Shown: positions 36,872 through 46,000, counted from the stretch's first letter. The stretch: DNA of 64,000 nucleotides from Kaistia defluvii (GCF_040548815.1 NZ_JBEPSM010000002.1:372001-436000); one strand, 5' to 3'. Notes: a model not told the origin generated them from the letters alone. Made by a program: numbers and translations.

Positions 36872-37657
36872 TCATTCCTCGTCGATCAGGGTCTCTCCGA
36901 CCAACAGGTCGATGTGCTCGGCGACGACGCGGCGAATCTGATCGCGGTCGCCACAGGCCAGCGTATCGCGTCCGAGCTTCTTCGCCACCATCGGGCGGGC
37001 GACGCAGAAGATGACGAACTGGCCCGAGATCGCAAAGGCACGGAACGTGGCTTCTTCCGAGCGGGGATCCAGGTTCAAAAGGAACGCGATCAGTTCCGTG
37101 GTCGTGCTTTGGCACTTCATCATGAAGTCGTAGATGATGTCGAAGGTGGAAGATGGCTCCATCTGCTCGCGCATGATGAAGCGTCCCCAAAGCTCCGCTT
37201 CCGCTTCGCCCAGCATGGAATCGATATGGACATCCACGATCCGCTGCAGCAGGCGACGGGCCGTCGCACGGTCGATGCCGCCCTTCAGCGCCTCATCCGC
37301 GGTGTCGATGCTGTCGCCGATCCGCTTCTGCATCTGCTCGACGACATATTCGGCGACGGCGCGGTGGAGGGCGTCCTTGCTGCCGAAATGATAAACGATG
37401 GCCGCGAGATTGGCGCCGGCTCGCTTGGCGATGTCGCGGGTGGCCGCGCCTTCGAAGCCGTAGCGGCCAAACACGTCGAGGGCGGCGATCAGGAGATTGT
37501 GGCGCGTCTCGGCGCCCCGGTCCTGGCGCGCACGCCGGTAGTGCCGGGAGGCGGGAAGCTGGGGCAGATCGGCGCCCGCATCCGCTTCGAAGACAACCCC
37601 GTCGATCGGCGCGGAGTCGAATTCCGGCCGTTCCATGGTTACAGATTCCGCGTTCAT
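36872..37657 (-). CDS. TetR-family regulator with CecR/DUF1956-like C-terminal domain
   Basis: 261-aa repressor from ATG 37657 (an ATG at 37636 and one at 37687 are alternatives). Helix-turn-helix at residues about 60-95: AALDVFGRYGFEGAATRDIA, KRAGANLAAIVYHFGSKDAL. The first 45 residues form a Pro/Ala-rich tail not usual in TetR proteins. The C-terminal helical ligand domain resembles E. coli CecR/YbiH, which controls ybhGFSR, the homologous exporter. The gene ends 1 bp before the HlyD start, so the regulator heads its own operon; symmetric sites lie just upstream. Confidence 0.9.
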   Translation of the reverse strand: MNAESVTMERPEFDSAPIDGVVFEADAGADLPQLPASRHYRRARQDRGAETRHNLLIAALDVFGRYGFEGAATRDIAKRAGANLAAIVYHFGSKDALHRAVAEYVVEQMQKRIGDSIDTADEALKGGIDRATARRLLQRIVDVHIDSMLGEAEAELWGRFIMREQMEPSSTFDIIYDFMMKCQSTTTELIAFLLNLDPRSEEATFRAFAISGQFVIFCVARPMVAKKLGRDTLACGDRDQIRRVVAEHIDLLVGETLIDEE

Positions 37658-37670
37658 TCGCGCCTGACTC

Positions 37671-37724
37671 CGATTGACTCCGCCCAACGGGCAAAATCAT
37701 GCAACGGCGAGATAGAGTCAATCG
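37671..37724. promoter_or_regulatory. Paired half sites upstream of the tetR-type gene
   Basis: CGATTGACTC at 37671-37680 and its exact reverse complement GAGTCAATCG at 37715-37724 flank a 34-bp AT-rich interval directly before the regulator ATG. The right site also lies in AGTC-N8-GACT (37716-37731). TGACTCCG is directly repeated at 37665 and 37675. This looks like an autoregulatory operator cluster. Confidence 0.6.
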
Positions 37725-37933
37725 ATCGACTGAATTTATGCAGGACTATAAGTTGTGAGCCAGGGGCTTGCACTCCGGGCTCTGAATCACCAAGGAAAAC
37801 AACACCAGCGGCCAATGCTCCTAGCGACGTAGCGGCAGCTTACGGACCGGCGCGTGCCGTTTGCCGCCTTCGTCACCGCCCGGCGGTCGTCCCCGGCGAG
37901 CTCGTACGGTCGCCTCGCCGGGACCTGCAGCGG

Positions 37934-38893
37934 TCAGCCTGTCGTGACGATGCCCTTTGCGATCAGCCAGTCGACAGACTCGCGCACCGCCTCGAACGAG
38001 GTGTAGCGGGGCTGGTAGTCGAGATGGCGTCTTGCCTTGTCGATGCTGCAGTTCGGGCTGCGGGCGATGTGGTCGTATGTCTGCTCGACGATCTCGGCGC
38101 TGTGCGTTTGCTTCCACTGCTCCCAGGGCAGGTAGGCAAGCTTCGCCTCGTGGCCGAACCAGGAGGATACCGCCTCGGCATAGCCGCGCAGCGTCACCGC
38201 CTGCGACGACACCGTATGGAAAGCCTCGCCGATCGCCATGCTCCAGTTGCCGATCGCCTTCATGAACATCTGTGCCACGTCGTCGGCATGGACGTGGTGC
38301 ACCGTCTCCAGGCCGAAATTCGGCAGCACCAGTTCCTGGCCCTGCGCCAGCGTCGAGAAAACCGTGGGGTCGAAATGGCCGGCCGGATTGAGCGGCGCCC
38401 AGCCGGGGCCGACGATATGGCCGGGATGCACGATGGTGGCGGGGAAGGCGTTCCGCTGCGCCTCATGCATCAGATAGGCTTCGATCGCCGCCTTCTGGGT
38501 TCCGTATTCGCCGAAGGGACGACGGGCGACGGTCTCCGGCGTCGGCACGGCGACGCTCGGCCCATGCACCCAGATCGTGCCGGTGTGCAGGAAATGCTCC
38601 ACCCGGCCGCGCAGGGCATCGACCAGCAGCTGCGCGCTCGGCAGCGTGAAACAGATCATGTCGATGACGATGTCGGGCCGTAGATCGCTGATCTTGGCGC
38701 CGAAGGTGCCGGCGCGGTCCTCTGCCTCGCGATCGAGCGTCACCGTCTCGACCTGCGACCAGGCCGCGTTCGGCTGGTACGCTTCGCGCTGGCCACGGGT
38801 GACATTGACGACTTCAAACCCTGCCGTCACCAGGCGCGGCACCAGATAGGTACCGACATGGCCACTGCCTCCGATCACGATGACCCGTGTCAT
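37934..38893 (-). CDS. NAD-dependent epimerase/dehydratase family protein
   Basis: 319-aa extended short-chain dehydrogenase. Nucleotide motif MTRVIVIGGSGHVGTYLVPR (G-x-x-G-x-x-G), TGTIWVHGPS and the active-site YGTQKAAIEAYLM (Tyr-x-x-x-Lys replaced by Tyr-Gly-Thr-Gln-Lys), followed by PATIVHPGHIVGPGWAPLNP. The ATG at 38893 is preceded by GGGAGGACAGG; a longer frame to 38986 has no site. Monocistronic and convergent toward the TetR region. The substrate is not recognisable; nucleotide-sugar and isoprenoid or flavonoid reductases share this fold. Confidence 0.9.
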   Translation of the reverse strand: MTRVIVIGGSGHVGTYLVPRLVTAGFEVVNVTRGQREAYQPNAAWSQVETVTLDREAEDRAGTFGAKISDLRPDIVIDMICFTLPSAQLLVDALRGRVEHFLHTGTIWVHGPSVAVPTPETVARRPFGEYGTQKAAIEAYLMHEAQRNAFPATIVHPGHIVGPGWAPLNPAGHFDPTVFSTLAQGQELVLPNFGLETVHHVHADDVAQMFMKAIGNWSMAIGEAFHTVSSQAVTLRGYAEAVSSWFGHEAKLAYLPWEQWKQTHSAEIVEQTYDHIARSPNCSIDKARRHLDYQPRYTSFEAVRESVDWLIAKGIVTTG

Positions 38894-39048
38894 GGACCTG
38901 TCCTCCCGTTTTTGCCTGGCGAGGATGTTATCGAAAGCGCGGGGGCAAGCCAGAGGGGCGACAAGCTCCGGAGTGGTTGCCAGCATGTTTATGTTGAGGC
39001 CCGGTGGGGTGCTATCGTTGAAATCCCGCGCATGACAGGAGTCGCCCG

Positions 39049-40119
39049 ATGACCGATTGGCCCGATCGCCGCATTCTGGACCTGTTCGGGATCGAGCACG
39101 CCGTGCTGCTGGCGCCGATGGCGGGCTTCGGCACGCCCGAACTGGCGATCGCGGTGGCGGAGGCGGGCGGGCTCGGCGCGCTGGCCTGCGCGACGATCAC
39201 GCCAGAGCAGGCACGCGCCGCGCTCGACCGGATCCGCGCGGCGACCGCGAAGCCGATCAATCTGAACTTCTTCTGTCACCGACCGCCGGAGGACGACCCG
39301 CAGCGTGAGGCGGGCTGGCGGGCGCGGCTCTCGCCTTACTATCGCGAACTGGGCCTCGATCCTTCCATGGCCGTGGCGCCATCCAGCCGGGCTCCGTTCG
39401 ACGATGTCTACTGCGAAATGGTCGAGGCCTACCGGCCGGAAGTCGTTAGCTTCCATTTCGGCCTGCCGGAGCGGCGCTTGCTCGACCGGGTCAAGGCGAC
39501 GGGCGCCAAGGTGATCTCCTCCGCCACGACGGTGGCCGAGGCGCGTCACCTCGAGGCGGAGGGCTGCGACGCCATCATTGCGCAGGGCGCGGAAGCCGGG
39601 GGCCATCGCGGCATGTTCCTGACCGCAGATGTTTCCGGCCAGATCGGCACCTTCTCCCTGGTACCGCAGGTGGTCGACGCGGTCCGTGTTCCGGTGATTG
39701 CCGCCGGTGGCATTGCCGATGCGCGCGGCGTCGTCGCCGCGCTCGCCCTCGGCGCCTCGGCGGTGCAGATCGGCACCGCCTTCCTGCTGTCACCGGAGGC
39801 CAGGATCTCGCCGCAGCATCGCCGGGCACTCGAGACGGCCGAGGCCGACGAGACGGCGATCACCAATGTGTTCACCGGCCGTCCGGCGCGCGGCGTGGTC
39901 AACCGGCTGATGCGCGAGCTCGGCCGCTTCTCCGCCGACGCGCCCGCCTTTCCGCTGGCCGCCGGCGCGCTGGCGCCGCTGCGGGCCGAGACGGAGCCGC
40001 TCGGCTCGCGCGATTTCATGCCGCTCTGGTCCGGCCAGTCCGCTCGCCTCGCCCGGTCGATGCCGGCCGGCGACCTCGTCCGCTCGCTCGCTGCTGAAGT
40101 CCTGGCCAAGATCGGGTGA
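39049..40119 (+). CDS. Nitronate monooxygenase (2-nitropropane dioxygenase family)
   Basis: 356-aa FMN-dependent TIM barrel that oxidises alkyl nitronates, propionate 3-nitronate included, to carbonyl compounds and nitrite. Markers: VLLAPMAGFGTPELAIAVAE at the N-terminus, the phosphate-binding VIAAGGIADARGV and VQIGTAFLLSPEA, and DAIIAQGAEAGGHRGMF with the conserved Gly-rich loop and catalytic-site His. NAFAMR-type ending TNVFTGRPARGVVNRLM is typical for class I/II enzymes. Single gene; the divergent epimerase starts 155 bp away. Confidence 0.93.
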   Translation: MTDWPDRRILDLFGIEHAVLLAPMAGFGTPELAIAVAEAGGLGALACATITPEQARAALDRIRAATAKPINLNFFCHRPPEDDPQREAGWRARLSPYYRELGLDPSMAVAPSSRAPFDDVYCEMVEAYRPEVVSFHFGLPERRLLDRVKATGAKVISSATTVAEARHLEAEGCDAIIAQGAEAGGHRGMFLTADVSGQIGTFSLVPQVVDAVRVPVIAAGGIADARGVVAALALGASAVQIGTAFLLSPEARISPQHRRALETAEADETAITNVFTGRPARGVVNRLMRELGRFSADAPAFPLAAGALAPLRAETEPLGSRDFMPLWSGQSARLARSMPAGDLVRSLAAEVLAKIG

Positions 40120-40195
40120 GCTTGCGGACCCGGACGTAGAACTCAAAGAGGTAGGCGGCTTGAGGCCGCCCCTCCACCTTTTACGGGAGCCGCCC

Positions 40196-40981
40196 TCAGT
40201 GCGTGTTCGGCCCGAGCGCGTGCGCCAGTTCCTCGTCGGTCATGCCGGTGATCACACGCTCCACCGCCTCGACCGACGTCTTCTTCGGGTCGATGTCGTC
40301 CGCCACCACCTTGCCGCGCCGCATCACGACGATGCGGTCGACGACCTGGAAGACGTGGTGGATGTTGTGGGCGATGAAGATGCAGGAGTGGCCGGAATCC
40401 CGCGCCCCGCGCACGAAGCGCAGCACGCCCTGCGTCTCGGCGACTCCGAGATTGTTGGTCGGTTCGTCGAGGATGATGAGATCGCTGTCGAAATGCATGG
40501 CGCGGGCGATGGCCACCGCCTGCCTTTCGCCGCCCGAGAGCGAGCCGATCGGCGTCTCCGGCGGGATGTTCTTGCTGATGCCGACTTGCTTGAGCAGGTC
40601 GCGGGCGACCTGGTTCATCATCTCGGTATCCATCCGGTTGAGGAAGGCTGGCCCCTTGATCGGCTCGCGGCCGAGGAACAGGTTCCTCGCGATCGAGAGC
40701 TGGGTCACCAGCGCCGAGTCCTGGTAGATCGTCTCGATGCCGGCGGCGATGGCGTCGGTCGTCGATTTCATCTCGACCTTCTTGCCGCGGACATAGATCG
40801 AGCCGGAGGTCAGCGGGACGGCGCCCGAAAGCACCTTGATCAGCGTCGACTTGCCCGCGCCATTGTCGCCAAGCAGGCCGACGATCTCGCGCTCATTGAC
40901 GGTGAAGCTGACATTCTCCAGGGCCTGGATACGGCCATAGAACTTGCTGACATTGTCCATGCGGATGAGTGGTTCGCTCAT
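40196..40981 (-). CDS. Monosaccharide ABC transporter ATP-binding protein (FrcA-like)
   Basis: 261-aa ATPase with a single nucleotide-binding domain: Walker A GDNGAGKST, signature LSGGERQAVAIARA, Walker B LIILDEPTNNLG and switch FIAHNIHHVF. The usual RbsA-type carbohydrate ATPases carry two tandem domains (about 500 aa); the fructose/mannose/ribose FrcBCA type of Sinorhizobium has one, as here, so this is not a truncation. The ATG at 40981 lies 4 bp after the permease stop. Last gene of the frcBCA-like operon. Confidence 0.92.
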   Translation of the reverse strand: MSEPLIRMDNVSKFYGRIQALENVSFTVNEREIVGLLGDNGAGKSTLIKVLSGAVPLTSGSIYVRGKKVEMKSTTDAIAAGIETIYQDSALVTQLSIARNLFLGREPIKGPAFLNRMDTEMMNQVARDLLKQVGISKNIPPETPIGSLSGGERQAVAIARAMHFDSDLIILDEPTNNLGVAETQGVLRFVRGARDSGHSCIFIAHNIHHVFQVVDRIVVMRRGKVVADDIDPKKTSVEAVERVITGMTDEELAHALGPNTH

Positions 40982-40985
40982 GATC

Positions 40986-41957
40986 TTACGTCCCCGCGTG
41001 GTGGCGGCGTTCAAGCCACGAATGCAGGGCCATCATGCCGAGGATGATGGCGCCGATGAAGATGTTGTAGGCGAGGCCGGGTACGCCGATCAGCACGATG
41101 CCGTTGCGCATGACGCGCAGGATGAAAATGCCGAGCACGGTGCCGATGATGGTGCCGCGACCACCGGTCAATGCCGTGCCGCCAATGACGACCATGGCAA
41201 TGACCTCGAGCTCGTAGCCCATGCCGCTGTTCGGATTGGCAGCGGAGGTGCGCACTGACGAGATGATGCCGGCGAAGCCCGCGAGCGTCGAGCAGAGGAT
41301 GAACAAGGCGACCTTGGTGCGGTCGACCTTCACGCCGCGCGCCCGCGCCGCGTTCGGATTGCCGCCAGCGGCCTGGATCCAGTTGCCCACCCGGGTGCGG
41401 TTCAGAACGTAGCCGAGGATGATCACCGCGGCGATGAACCAGAACAGCGACATGTAGATGCGGAACGGACCGACATAGAAGTCGCCGACCAGCACCTGCG
41501 CCAGCCAGTGGCCGCCGGCATCCCAGGTCCGCTGCGGGAAGCCGTTGGTGATGAACAAGGCCGTTCCGCGCACCACCAGCAGCATGCCGAGCGTCACGAG
41601 GAAGGACGGGATCTTGAGCTTGGTGACGAACCAGCCATTGACCAGGCCGATCAGCGCCGCGACCACCATGGCGATGACGAAGCCGATTTCCATCGGCATC
41701 AGCCCGCCATTGACGAAGGTCCACATCAGCACCGGCGTGAAGCCGAAGACGGAACCGACGGAAAGGTCGAATTCGCCAGACGTCATCAGCAGCGTCATCG
41801 CCAGGGCGATCAGGCCAAGCTCGACCGTGAAGGCGAGCGTGTTGCCGATATTGAGCGGCGAGAGAAAGTCGGGATTGATCGCCCAGAAGACGACTAGTTC
41901 CAGCACAAGCAGGATGAGGGGGCCGAATTCAGGCCTGGCGATCAGGCGTCGCAGCAT
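40986..41957 (-). CDS. Monosaccharide ABC transporter permease (FrcC-like)
   Basis: 323-aa permease of the RbsC family with eight to ten helices. Markers: EFDLSVGSVFGFTPVLMWTF, KLKIPSFLVTLGMLLVVRGT, GGNPNAARARGVKVDRTKV and ISSVRTSAANPNSGMGYELE with the family ALTGGRGTIIGTVLG. The start at 41957 (MLRRLIARPEF) is preferred to the longer 42038 start, whose extra residues are unlikely. It is co-transcribed with the ATPase and follows the binding protein after a 163-bp gap, consistent with stronger expression of the binding protein. Confidence 0.92.
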   Translation of the reverse strand: MLRRLIARPEFGPLILLVLELVVFWAINPDFLSPLNIGNTLAFTVELGLIALAMTLLMTSGEFDLSVGSVFGFTPVLMWTFVNGGLMPMEIGFVIAMVVAALIGLVNGWFVTKLKIPSFLVTLGMLLVVRGTALFITNGFPQRTWDAGGHWLAQVLVGDFYVGPFRIYMSLFWFIAAVIILGYVLNRTRVGNWIQAAGGNPNAARARGVKVDRTKVALFILCSTLAGFAGIISSVRTSAANPNSGMGYELEVIAMVVIGGTALTGGRGTIIGTVLGIFILRVMRNGIVLIGVPGLAYNIFIGAIILGMMALHSWLERRHHAGT

Positions 41958-42120
41958 CGGGATTTCCTTGAAGCTCGAACCGTCGATGCCGCGAAGGCGT
42001 CGCGTCGGATGGCAAGCATGGAGCAGTCGCGGCCACAAAAGCGGGGCGGCAACCGGTCATGCAGCGGGTCAGGAAGAACGTTCGCGACGGTCAGCCGCCG
42101 CGAACGCCCGGATGCGGGGG

Positions 42121-43053
42121 CTACTTGCCCGAGAGGATGTCGTCATAGAGCTGCGCGGTATCCTTTTCGTAGAGGGCACCGGTGATGACGTTGAAGCCCG
42201 GAGGAATGCCGCTGGCCGCCATGTTGGCGAGCGAAAGGGCGACGTAGGAGGTCGCCTGCGGGTCCTGCCACTGGGCGGCGTTCACATAGCCCTGCAGCAC
42301 TTCCTGGGTGGTGTCGAGCGAGTTGCCCCAGCCGACGACGGGGATTTCGCCGGGCTTGACGCCGACCTGGTCGAATACGCGCTTGATAGAGCCGTTGACC
42401 AGGTCGCCCATGCCGATGATCGCCTTGATCTTGGCGCGGTTGGTGGTCAGGTAGTCCGACATGCGGGTGATGATCTCGCCCTGGTCAAGCGTTGTATCCG
42501 TGACTTCCCAGGTGATGCCGAGCGGCTTGAAGACGGATGCTATGCCTTCTTCTTCCTGCACGCCATAGGTGGCGCCGGGCACTTCGACCGGCATCCAGAC
42601 GAAGTCGCCTGCCTTCACATGGCCCTTGTCGACCAGATACTGCGCCCAGTGACGGCCGAACACGACGTTGTCGCCGCCGACATAGGCGTTGAACGAAGCC
42701 TTCGGATCGGGCGTGTTGAAGTTGATGATCGGGATCTTGGCGGCGTTGGCTTCCTTGGCGATCTCGACGAGGCTGCCCGGATCGGGGCTCGACGTCACGA
42801 TGCCATCGGCCTTAGCGGCGATGGCGGCGCGCAGCGCTTCCTGCTGCGAGGGCACGTCATTGCCGTGGAACGAGGTGTTGACGGTGTTGCCCGTATCCTT
42901 CGCCCATTGCTGCGCCCCGGCGAGGAAGTAGGTCCAGACCGGATCGGCCGGCGTGCCGTGCGAGACCCAGTAGAAGGTCTTGGCATTGGCGGCGGCGGGA
43001 ATTGCTAGCGCTAGCATTGCGCCGGACAAGAGTATCGTCAGCTTCTTGAACAT
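42121..43053 (-). CDS. Monosaccharide-binding periplasmic protein (FrcB-like)
   Basis: 310-aa type I periplasmic binding protein. Signal peptide MFKKLTILLSGAMLALAIPA with cleavage after ANA; mature start KTFYWVSHGTPADPVWTYFL. Ligand-site features: SSPDPGSLVEIAKEANAAKI, YVGGDNVVFGRHWAQYL, AIIGMGDLVNGSIKRVFDQV and VVGWGNSLDTTQEVLQGYVN. The ATG at 43053 follows GGGAGGA; an upstream in-frame start at 43188 is not credible. First gene of the operon. Two dyads lie in the 226-bp promoter region. The sugar is unknown. Confidence 0.92.
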   Translation of the reverse strand: MFKKLTILLSGAMLALAIPAAANAKTFYWVSHGTPADPVWTYFLAGAQQWAKDTGNTVNTSFHGNDVPSQQEALRAAIAAKADGIVTSSPDPGSLVEIAKEANAAKIPIINFNTPDPKASFNAYVGGDNVVFGRHWAQYLVDKGHVKAGDFVWMPVEVPGATYGVQEEEGIASVFKPLGITWEVTDTTLDQGEIITRMSDYLTTNRAKIKAIIGMGDLVNGSIKRVFDQVGVKPGEIPVVGWGNSLDTTQEVLQGYVNAAQWQDPQATSYVALSLANMAASGIPPGFNVITGALYEKDTAQLYDDILSGK

Positions 43054-43191
43054 GGTCGTCCTCCCAGTGAACTTTGTTCCCGTGACCACGGCTATGGTTG
43101 CCGTTCCGCCGCGTTGCGCGGCGCGCTCGCCCCCGTCGGGTTGTTTCCCGTCCTGGGTGACGGCGGTCTCGGAGGGAGACTGACACAACCG

Positions 43192-43207
43192 CAGTTGGCG
43201 TCAACTG
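43192..43207. promoter_or_regulatory. Dyad CAGTTG-N4-CAACTG upstream of the FrcB-like gene
   Basis: Perfect 6-bp inverted repeat with a 4-bp spacer, extended by GCGG/CCGC on the outside with one bulge. On the minus strand it overlaps a TTGACG that can serve as a -35. It is located 139 bp before the binding-protein start, in a position suitable for a repressor. Confidence 0.5.
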
Positions 43208-43232
43208 GCGGTGCGACAGATTGTCCAGGAAA

Positions 43233-43248
43233 ATGACATCGCTGTCAT
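43233..43248. promoter_or_regulatory. Dyad ATGACA-N4-TGTCAT upstream of the FrcB-like gene
   Basis: Perfect 6-bp inverted repeat with spacer TCGC. Its centre lies 41 bp (about four helical turns) from the first dyad, on the same DNA face. It may bind the same or a second regulator. The gap of 226 bp to the next gene, puuB, is otherwise empty. Confidence 0.5.
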
Positions 43249-43279
43249 AGACGCCCGTATTGGCAGCTCTGACCTCGCG

Positions 43280-44557
43280 TCAGATACGGTCGCGCAGGGC
43301 ATACCAGCTCATGCCGGCGACCAGCGCCGGCCAGCGCAGCAGCTTGCCGCCCGGGAAACGCGGGCAGGGGAGCGCGGCAAAGGCGTCGAGCTTGCCGGGA
43401 TTGCCGAGAATGGCCTCGGCGAGAATCTTGCCGCCGAACGGCGCCAGCGCCACGCCCTGGCCGGAATAGCCGGATGCCGCGTAGACGCCGCGGCGCACCT
43501 TGCGCAGGAAGGGCAGACGATTGACCGTGACAGCGAGCGTGCCGCCCCAGGCATGGTCGATCCGCGTCCGCGCCAGCTGCGGGTAGATCTTCAGCAGATG
43601 CCGGCGCACGAAAGCGAAGATGTCGGTCGGGTCGGTCCGCGAATAGGTCTCGCCGCCGCCGAACAGGATGCGGCCGTCGGGCGTGGGGCGCCAGTAATAG
43701 ACGACGAAGCGCGAATCCGAGACGGCCTCGCCGCCGGGAATGAGCCCGCCCGCGCCACCCGCGCCGATCGGCTCGGTGGTGAGGATGAAGTTCTTGATCG
43801 GCATCGCCCGGGTTTCGACCTCCTGGTCGATGCCGTCGAGCAGGCCGTTGCCGGCGAGAATGACGGTTTCGGCGCGAACGCGGCCGCGCGGTGTCTCGAG
43901 GACAGGCGTCGCGCCATCGATGAGCCGGGTCGCCGCCGTGCCCTCATGGATGCGGGCGCCGGCCTTCGCGGCGGCGCGCGCCAGCCCTTGCGCGAATTTG
44001 AGCGGGTGCAGGTGGCCGGCGGTGCGGTCGAGGCGGCCGCCGAAATAGCTGTCCGTGCCGATCATCGGCGCCAGTTGCTTGCGGTCGATCCATTCGGCCG
44101 GCGCATAGCCGTAATCGCGGTTCAGCTTGTCGACATAGTGCCGTTCTTCGTCGACGAGGCGCTGCTTGTGCACCGTCTCGATCAGGCCCGGCCGCCATTC
44201 GGCGTCGATCTTGTGCTTGGCGATCAGGTGATGGACGAGCGCCTTCGCCTCTTCCGCCAGGTCCCACAATTCATGCGCCGCCCCCTTGCCGAGGCGCTTC
44301 TCCAGAAAATCCTGGTCGCGGCGCTGGCCGGTATGCAACTGGCCGCCATTGCGCCCCGAAGCGCCCCAGCCGACCTTCTCGGCCTCGATCAGGATTGTGT
44401 CGATGCCGGCCTCTGCCAGATGCAGCGCGGCCGACAGGCCGGTATAGCCGCCGCCGACAATGACGACGTCGGCGCTGGTGTCGCCGTCGAGCGGCGGGAA
44501 GGCGAGCGTCGGGTCGGCCGTTTCAGCATACCAGGAGGGAGCATGCAGCTTGTTCAT
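43280..44557 (-). CDS. puuB: FAD-dependent oxidoreductase, gamma-glutamylputrescine oxidase-like (PuuB)
   Basis: 425-aa DAO-type flavoprotein. FAD Rossmann motif ADVVIVGGGYTGLSAALHLA (from residue 29), then GASGRNGGQLHTGQRRDQ, FVVYYWRPTPDGRILFGGGE and YAASGYSGQGVALAPFGGKI, the C-terminal FAD loop. This combination fits PuuB/OrdL enzymes that oxidise gamma-glutamylputrescine to the aldehyde. It lies directly downstream of the aminotransferase and puuA on the same strand and opposite to potFGHI, which makes putrescine catabolism the likely pathway. Confidence 0.88.
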   Translation of the reverse strand: MNKLHAPSWYAETADPTLAFPPLDGDTSADVVIVGGGYTGLSAALHLAEAGIDTILIEAEKVGWGASGRNGGQLHTGQRRDQDFLEKRLGKGAAHELWDLAEEAKALVHHLIAKHKIDAEWRPGLIETVHKQRLVDEERHYVDKLNRDYGYAPAEWIDRKQLAPMIGTDSYFGGRLDRTAGHLHPLKFAQGLARAAAKAGARIHEGTAATRLIDGATPVLETPRGRVRAETVILAGNGLLDGIDQEVETRAMPIKNFILTTEPIGAGGAGGLIPGGEAVSDSRFVVYYWRPTPDGRILFGGGETYSRTDPTDIFAFVRRHLLKIYPQLARTRIDHAWGGTLAVTVNRLPFLRKVRRGVYAASGYSGQGVALAPFGGKILAEAILGNPGKLDAFAALPCPRFPGGKLLRWPALVAGMSWYALRDRI

Positions 44558-44564
44558 GCGCGCC

Positions 44565-45947
44565 TCACAGCAGGCCCAGCCGTTTCAATTCGGCCTGTGT
44601 GTCGTCAAGTGTCTTGCGGGCCGAGGCGAGCAACTGGTCGGCCTCGTCATGGGAAAGCGTCAGCGGCGGCGCGATGATCAGGCTGTCGCGAACCGCGCGC
44701 ATGACGAGGTTGTTGGCCAGCGAGATGTCGCGGGCAATCGTGCCGACCTTGCCGGTATCGGCGAATTTCGCCGCCCGCGATGGCTTTTTCGGCACCAGCT
44801 CGATGGCGCCCATCAGGCCGGTCATGCGCGCTTCGCCGACCAGCGGATGATCGCCGAGCGCCCGCCAGCCTTGCTGGAGGTAGGGGCCGATATCGTCGCG
44901 CACCCGATCGACCAGCTTCTCGTCCTCGATGATGCGGAGGTTTTCGAGCGCTGCGGCCGCGGTGACGGGATGCGCCGAATAGGTGAAGCCGTGGTGGAAC
45001 TCGCCGGCGTCATACAGCACGTCCGCGACCTTGTCGGAGACCATGACGCCGCCGATCGGCAGATAGCCCGACGAGATGCCTTTGGCGATCGACATCAGGT
45101 CCGGTTCGATCCCGAAGGTTTCGGAGCCGAACCAGTTGCCGGTGCGGCCGAAGCCGGTGATGACCTCGTCGGCGACCAGCAGGATGTCGCGCTGCGCAAG
45201 AATGCGCTTCACTTCCGGCCAATAGGTGGCGGGTGGGATGATGACGCCGCCGGCGCCCTGGATCGGCTCGGCGACGAAGGCGGCGATATTGTCTTCGCCG
45301 ATTTCGTCGATCGCCTTTTCCAGCTCGCGCGCGGCAAAGTTGCCGAACTCGGCCTCGCTCATCTCGCCGCCCTCGCCGAACCAGTAGGGCTGGGCGATGT
45401 GGTGGATGCCTGGGATTGGCAACCCGCCCTGGCTATGGATCGAGGTCATGCCGCCGAGGCTGCCGCCGCCCATGGTCGAGCCGTGATAGGCATTTTTCCG
45501 TGCGATCAGCACCGTCTTGTTCGGCTGGCCGAGGCTCGCCCAATAGTGGCGGACCATGCGGATGACGGTGTCGTTGGCCTCCGAACCGGAGCCGACGAAG
45601 AAGACCCGGTTGAACTGCGGCGGGGTGATTTCGGCGAGCTTTTCGGCCAGCGCGATCGCCGGCGGATGGGTCGATTTGAAGAACGTGTTGTAGAACGAGA
45701 AATCCGCCATCTGCCGCTGCACGGCCTCGGCGATTTCCTTGCGGCCGTGGCCGATATTCACGCACCAGAGCCCGGACATGCCGTCGAGGATCCGGTTGCC
45801 CTCCGAATCCCAGATCCAGGAGCCTTCGGCCCGGACGATCACCCGGCTGCCCTCGGCGTTCAGGCTCTTCATGTCGGAAAAGGCATGGATGTGGTGCGCC
45901 GCGTCGCGGGCGCGGTAGTCGGCAGTCGCGTTGGATGGCTTCGTCAT
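44565..45947 (-). CDS. Class III PLP-dependent aminotransferase (putrescine/SpuC type)
   Basis: 460-aa fold-type I aminotransferase. PLP-binding features are VGSGSEANDTVIRM, YHGSTMGGGSLGGM, LLVADEVITGFGRTGNWFGS and the Schiff-base Lys in SIAKGISSGYLP. The overall set, with LWCVNIGHGRKEIAEAVQRQ, is that of putrescine-pyruvate (SpuC) or omega-amino acid-pyruvate aminotransferases. ATG 45947 is chosen; a start at 45986 adds 13 residues without a ribosome site. It lies 7 bp before the stop-proximal puuB, between puuA and puuB. It may act on putrescine or on the aldehyde-derived gamma-aminobutyrate. Confidence 0.9.
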   Translation of the reverse strand: MTKPSNATADYRARDAAHHIHAFSDMKSLNAEGSRVIVRAEGSWIWDSEGNRILDGMSGLWCVNIGHGRKEIAEAVQRQMADFSFYNTFFKSTHPPAIALAEKLAEITPPQFNRVFFVGSGSEANDTVIRMVRHYWASLGQPNKTVLIARKNAYHGSTMGGGSLGGMTSIHSQGGLPIPGIHHIAQPYWFGEGGEMSEAEFGNFAARELEKAIDEIGEDNIAAFVAEPIQGAGGVIIPPATYWPEVKRILAQRDILLVADEVITGFGRTGNWFGSETFGIEPDLMSIAKGISSGYLPIGGVMVSDKVADVLYDAGEFHHGFTYSAHPVTAAAALENLRIIEDEKLVDRVRDDIGPYLQQGWRALGDHPLVGEARMTGLMGAIELVPKKPSRAAKFADTGKVGTIARDISLANNLVMRAVRDSLIIAPPLTLSHDEADQLLASARKTLDDTQAELKRLGLL

Positions 45948-46000
45948 GAGCAGGTCCGGTTGCGCTGTTTCGGCGTCGGCAGGCACGCCAGCCTGTACTT

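Noticed and set aside
40196-40981. Truncated RbsA-type ATPase
   Set aside because: A single domain of about 260 aa is the normal form in Frc-type importers, and the protein has complete Walker and signature motifs.
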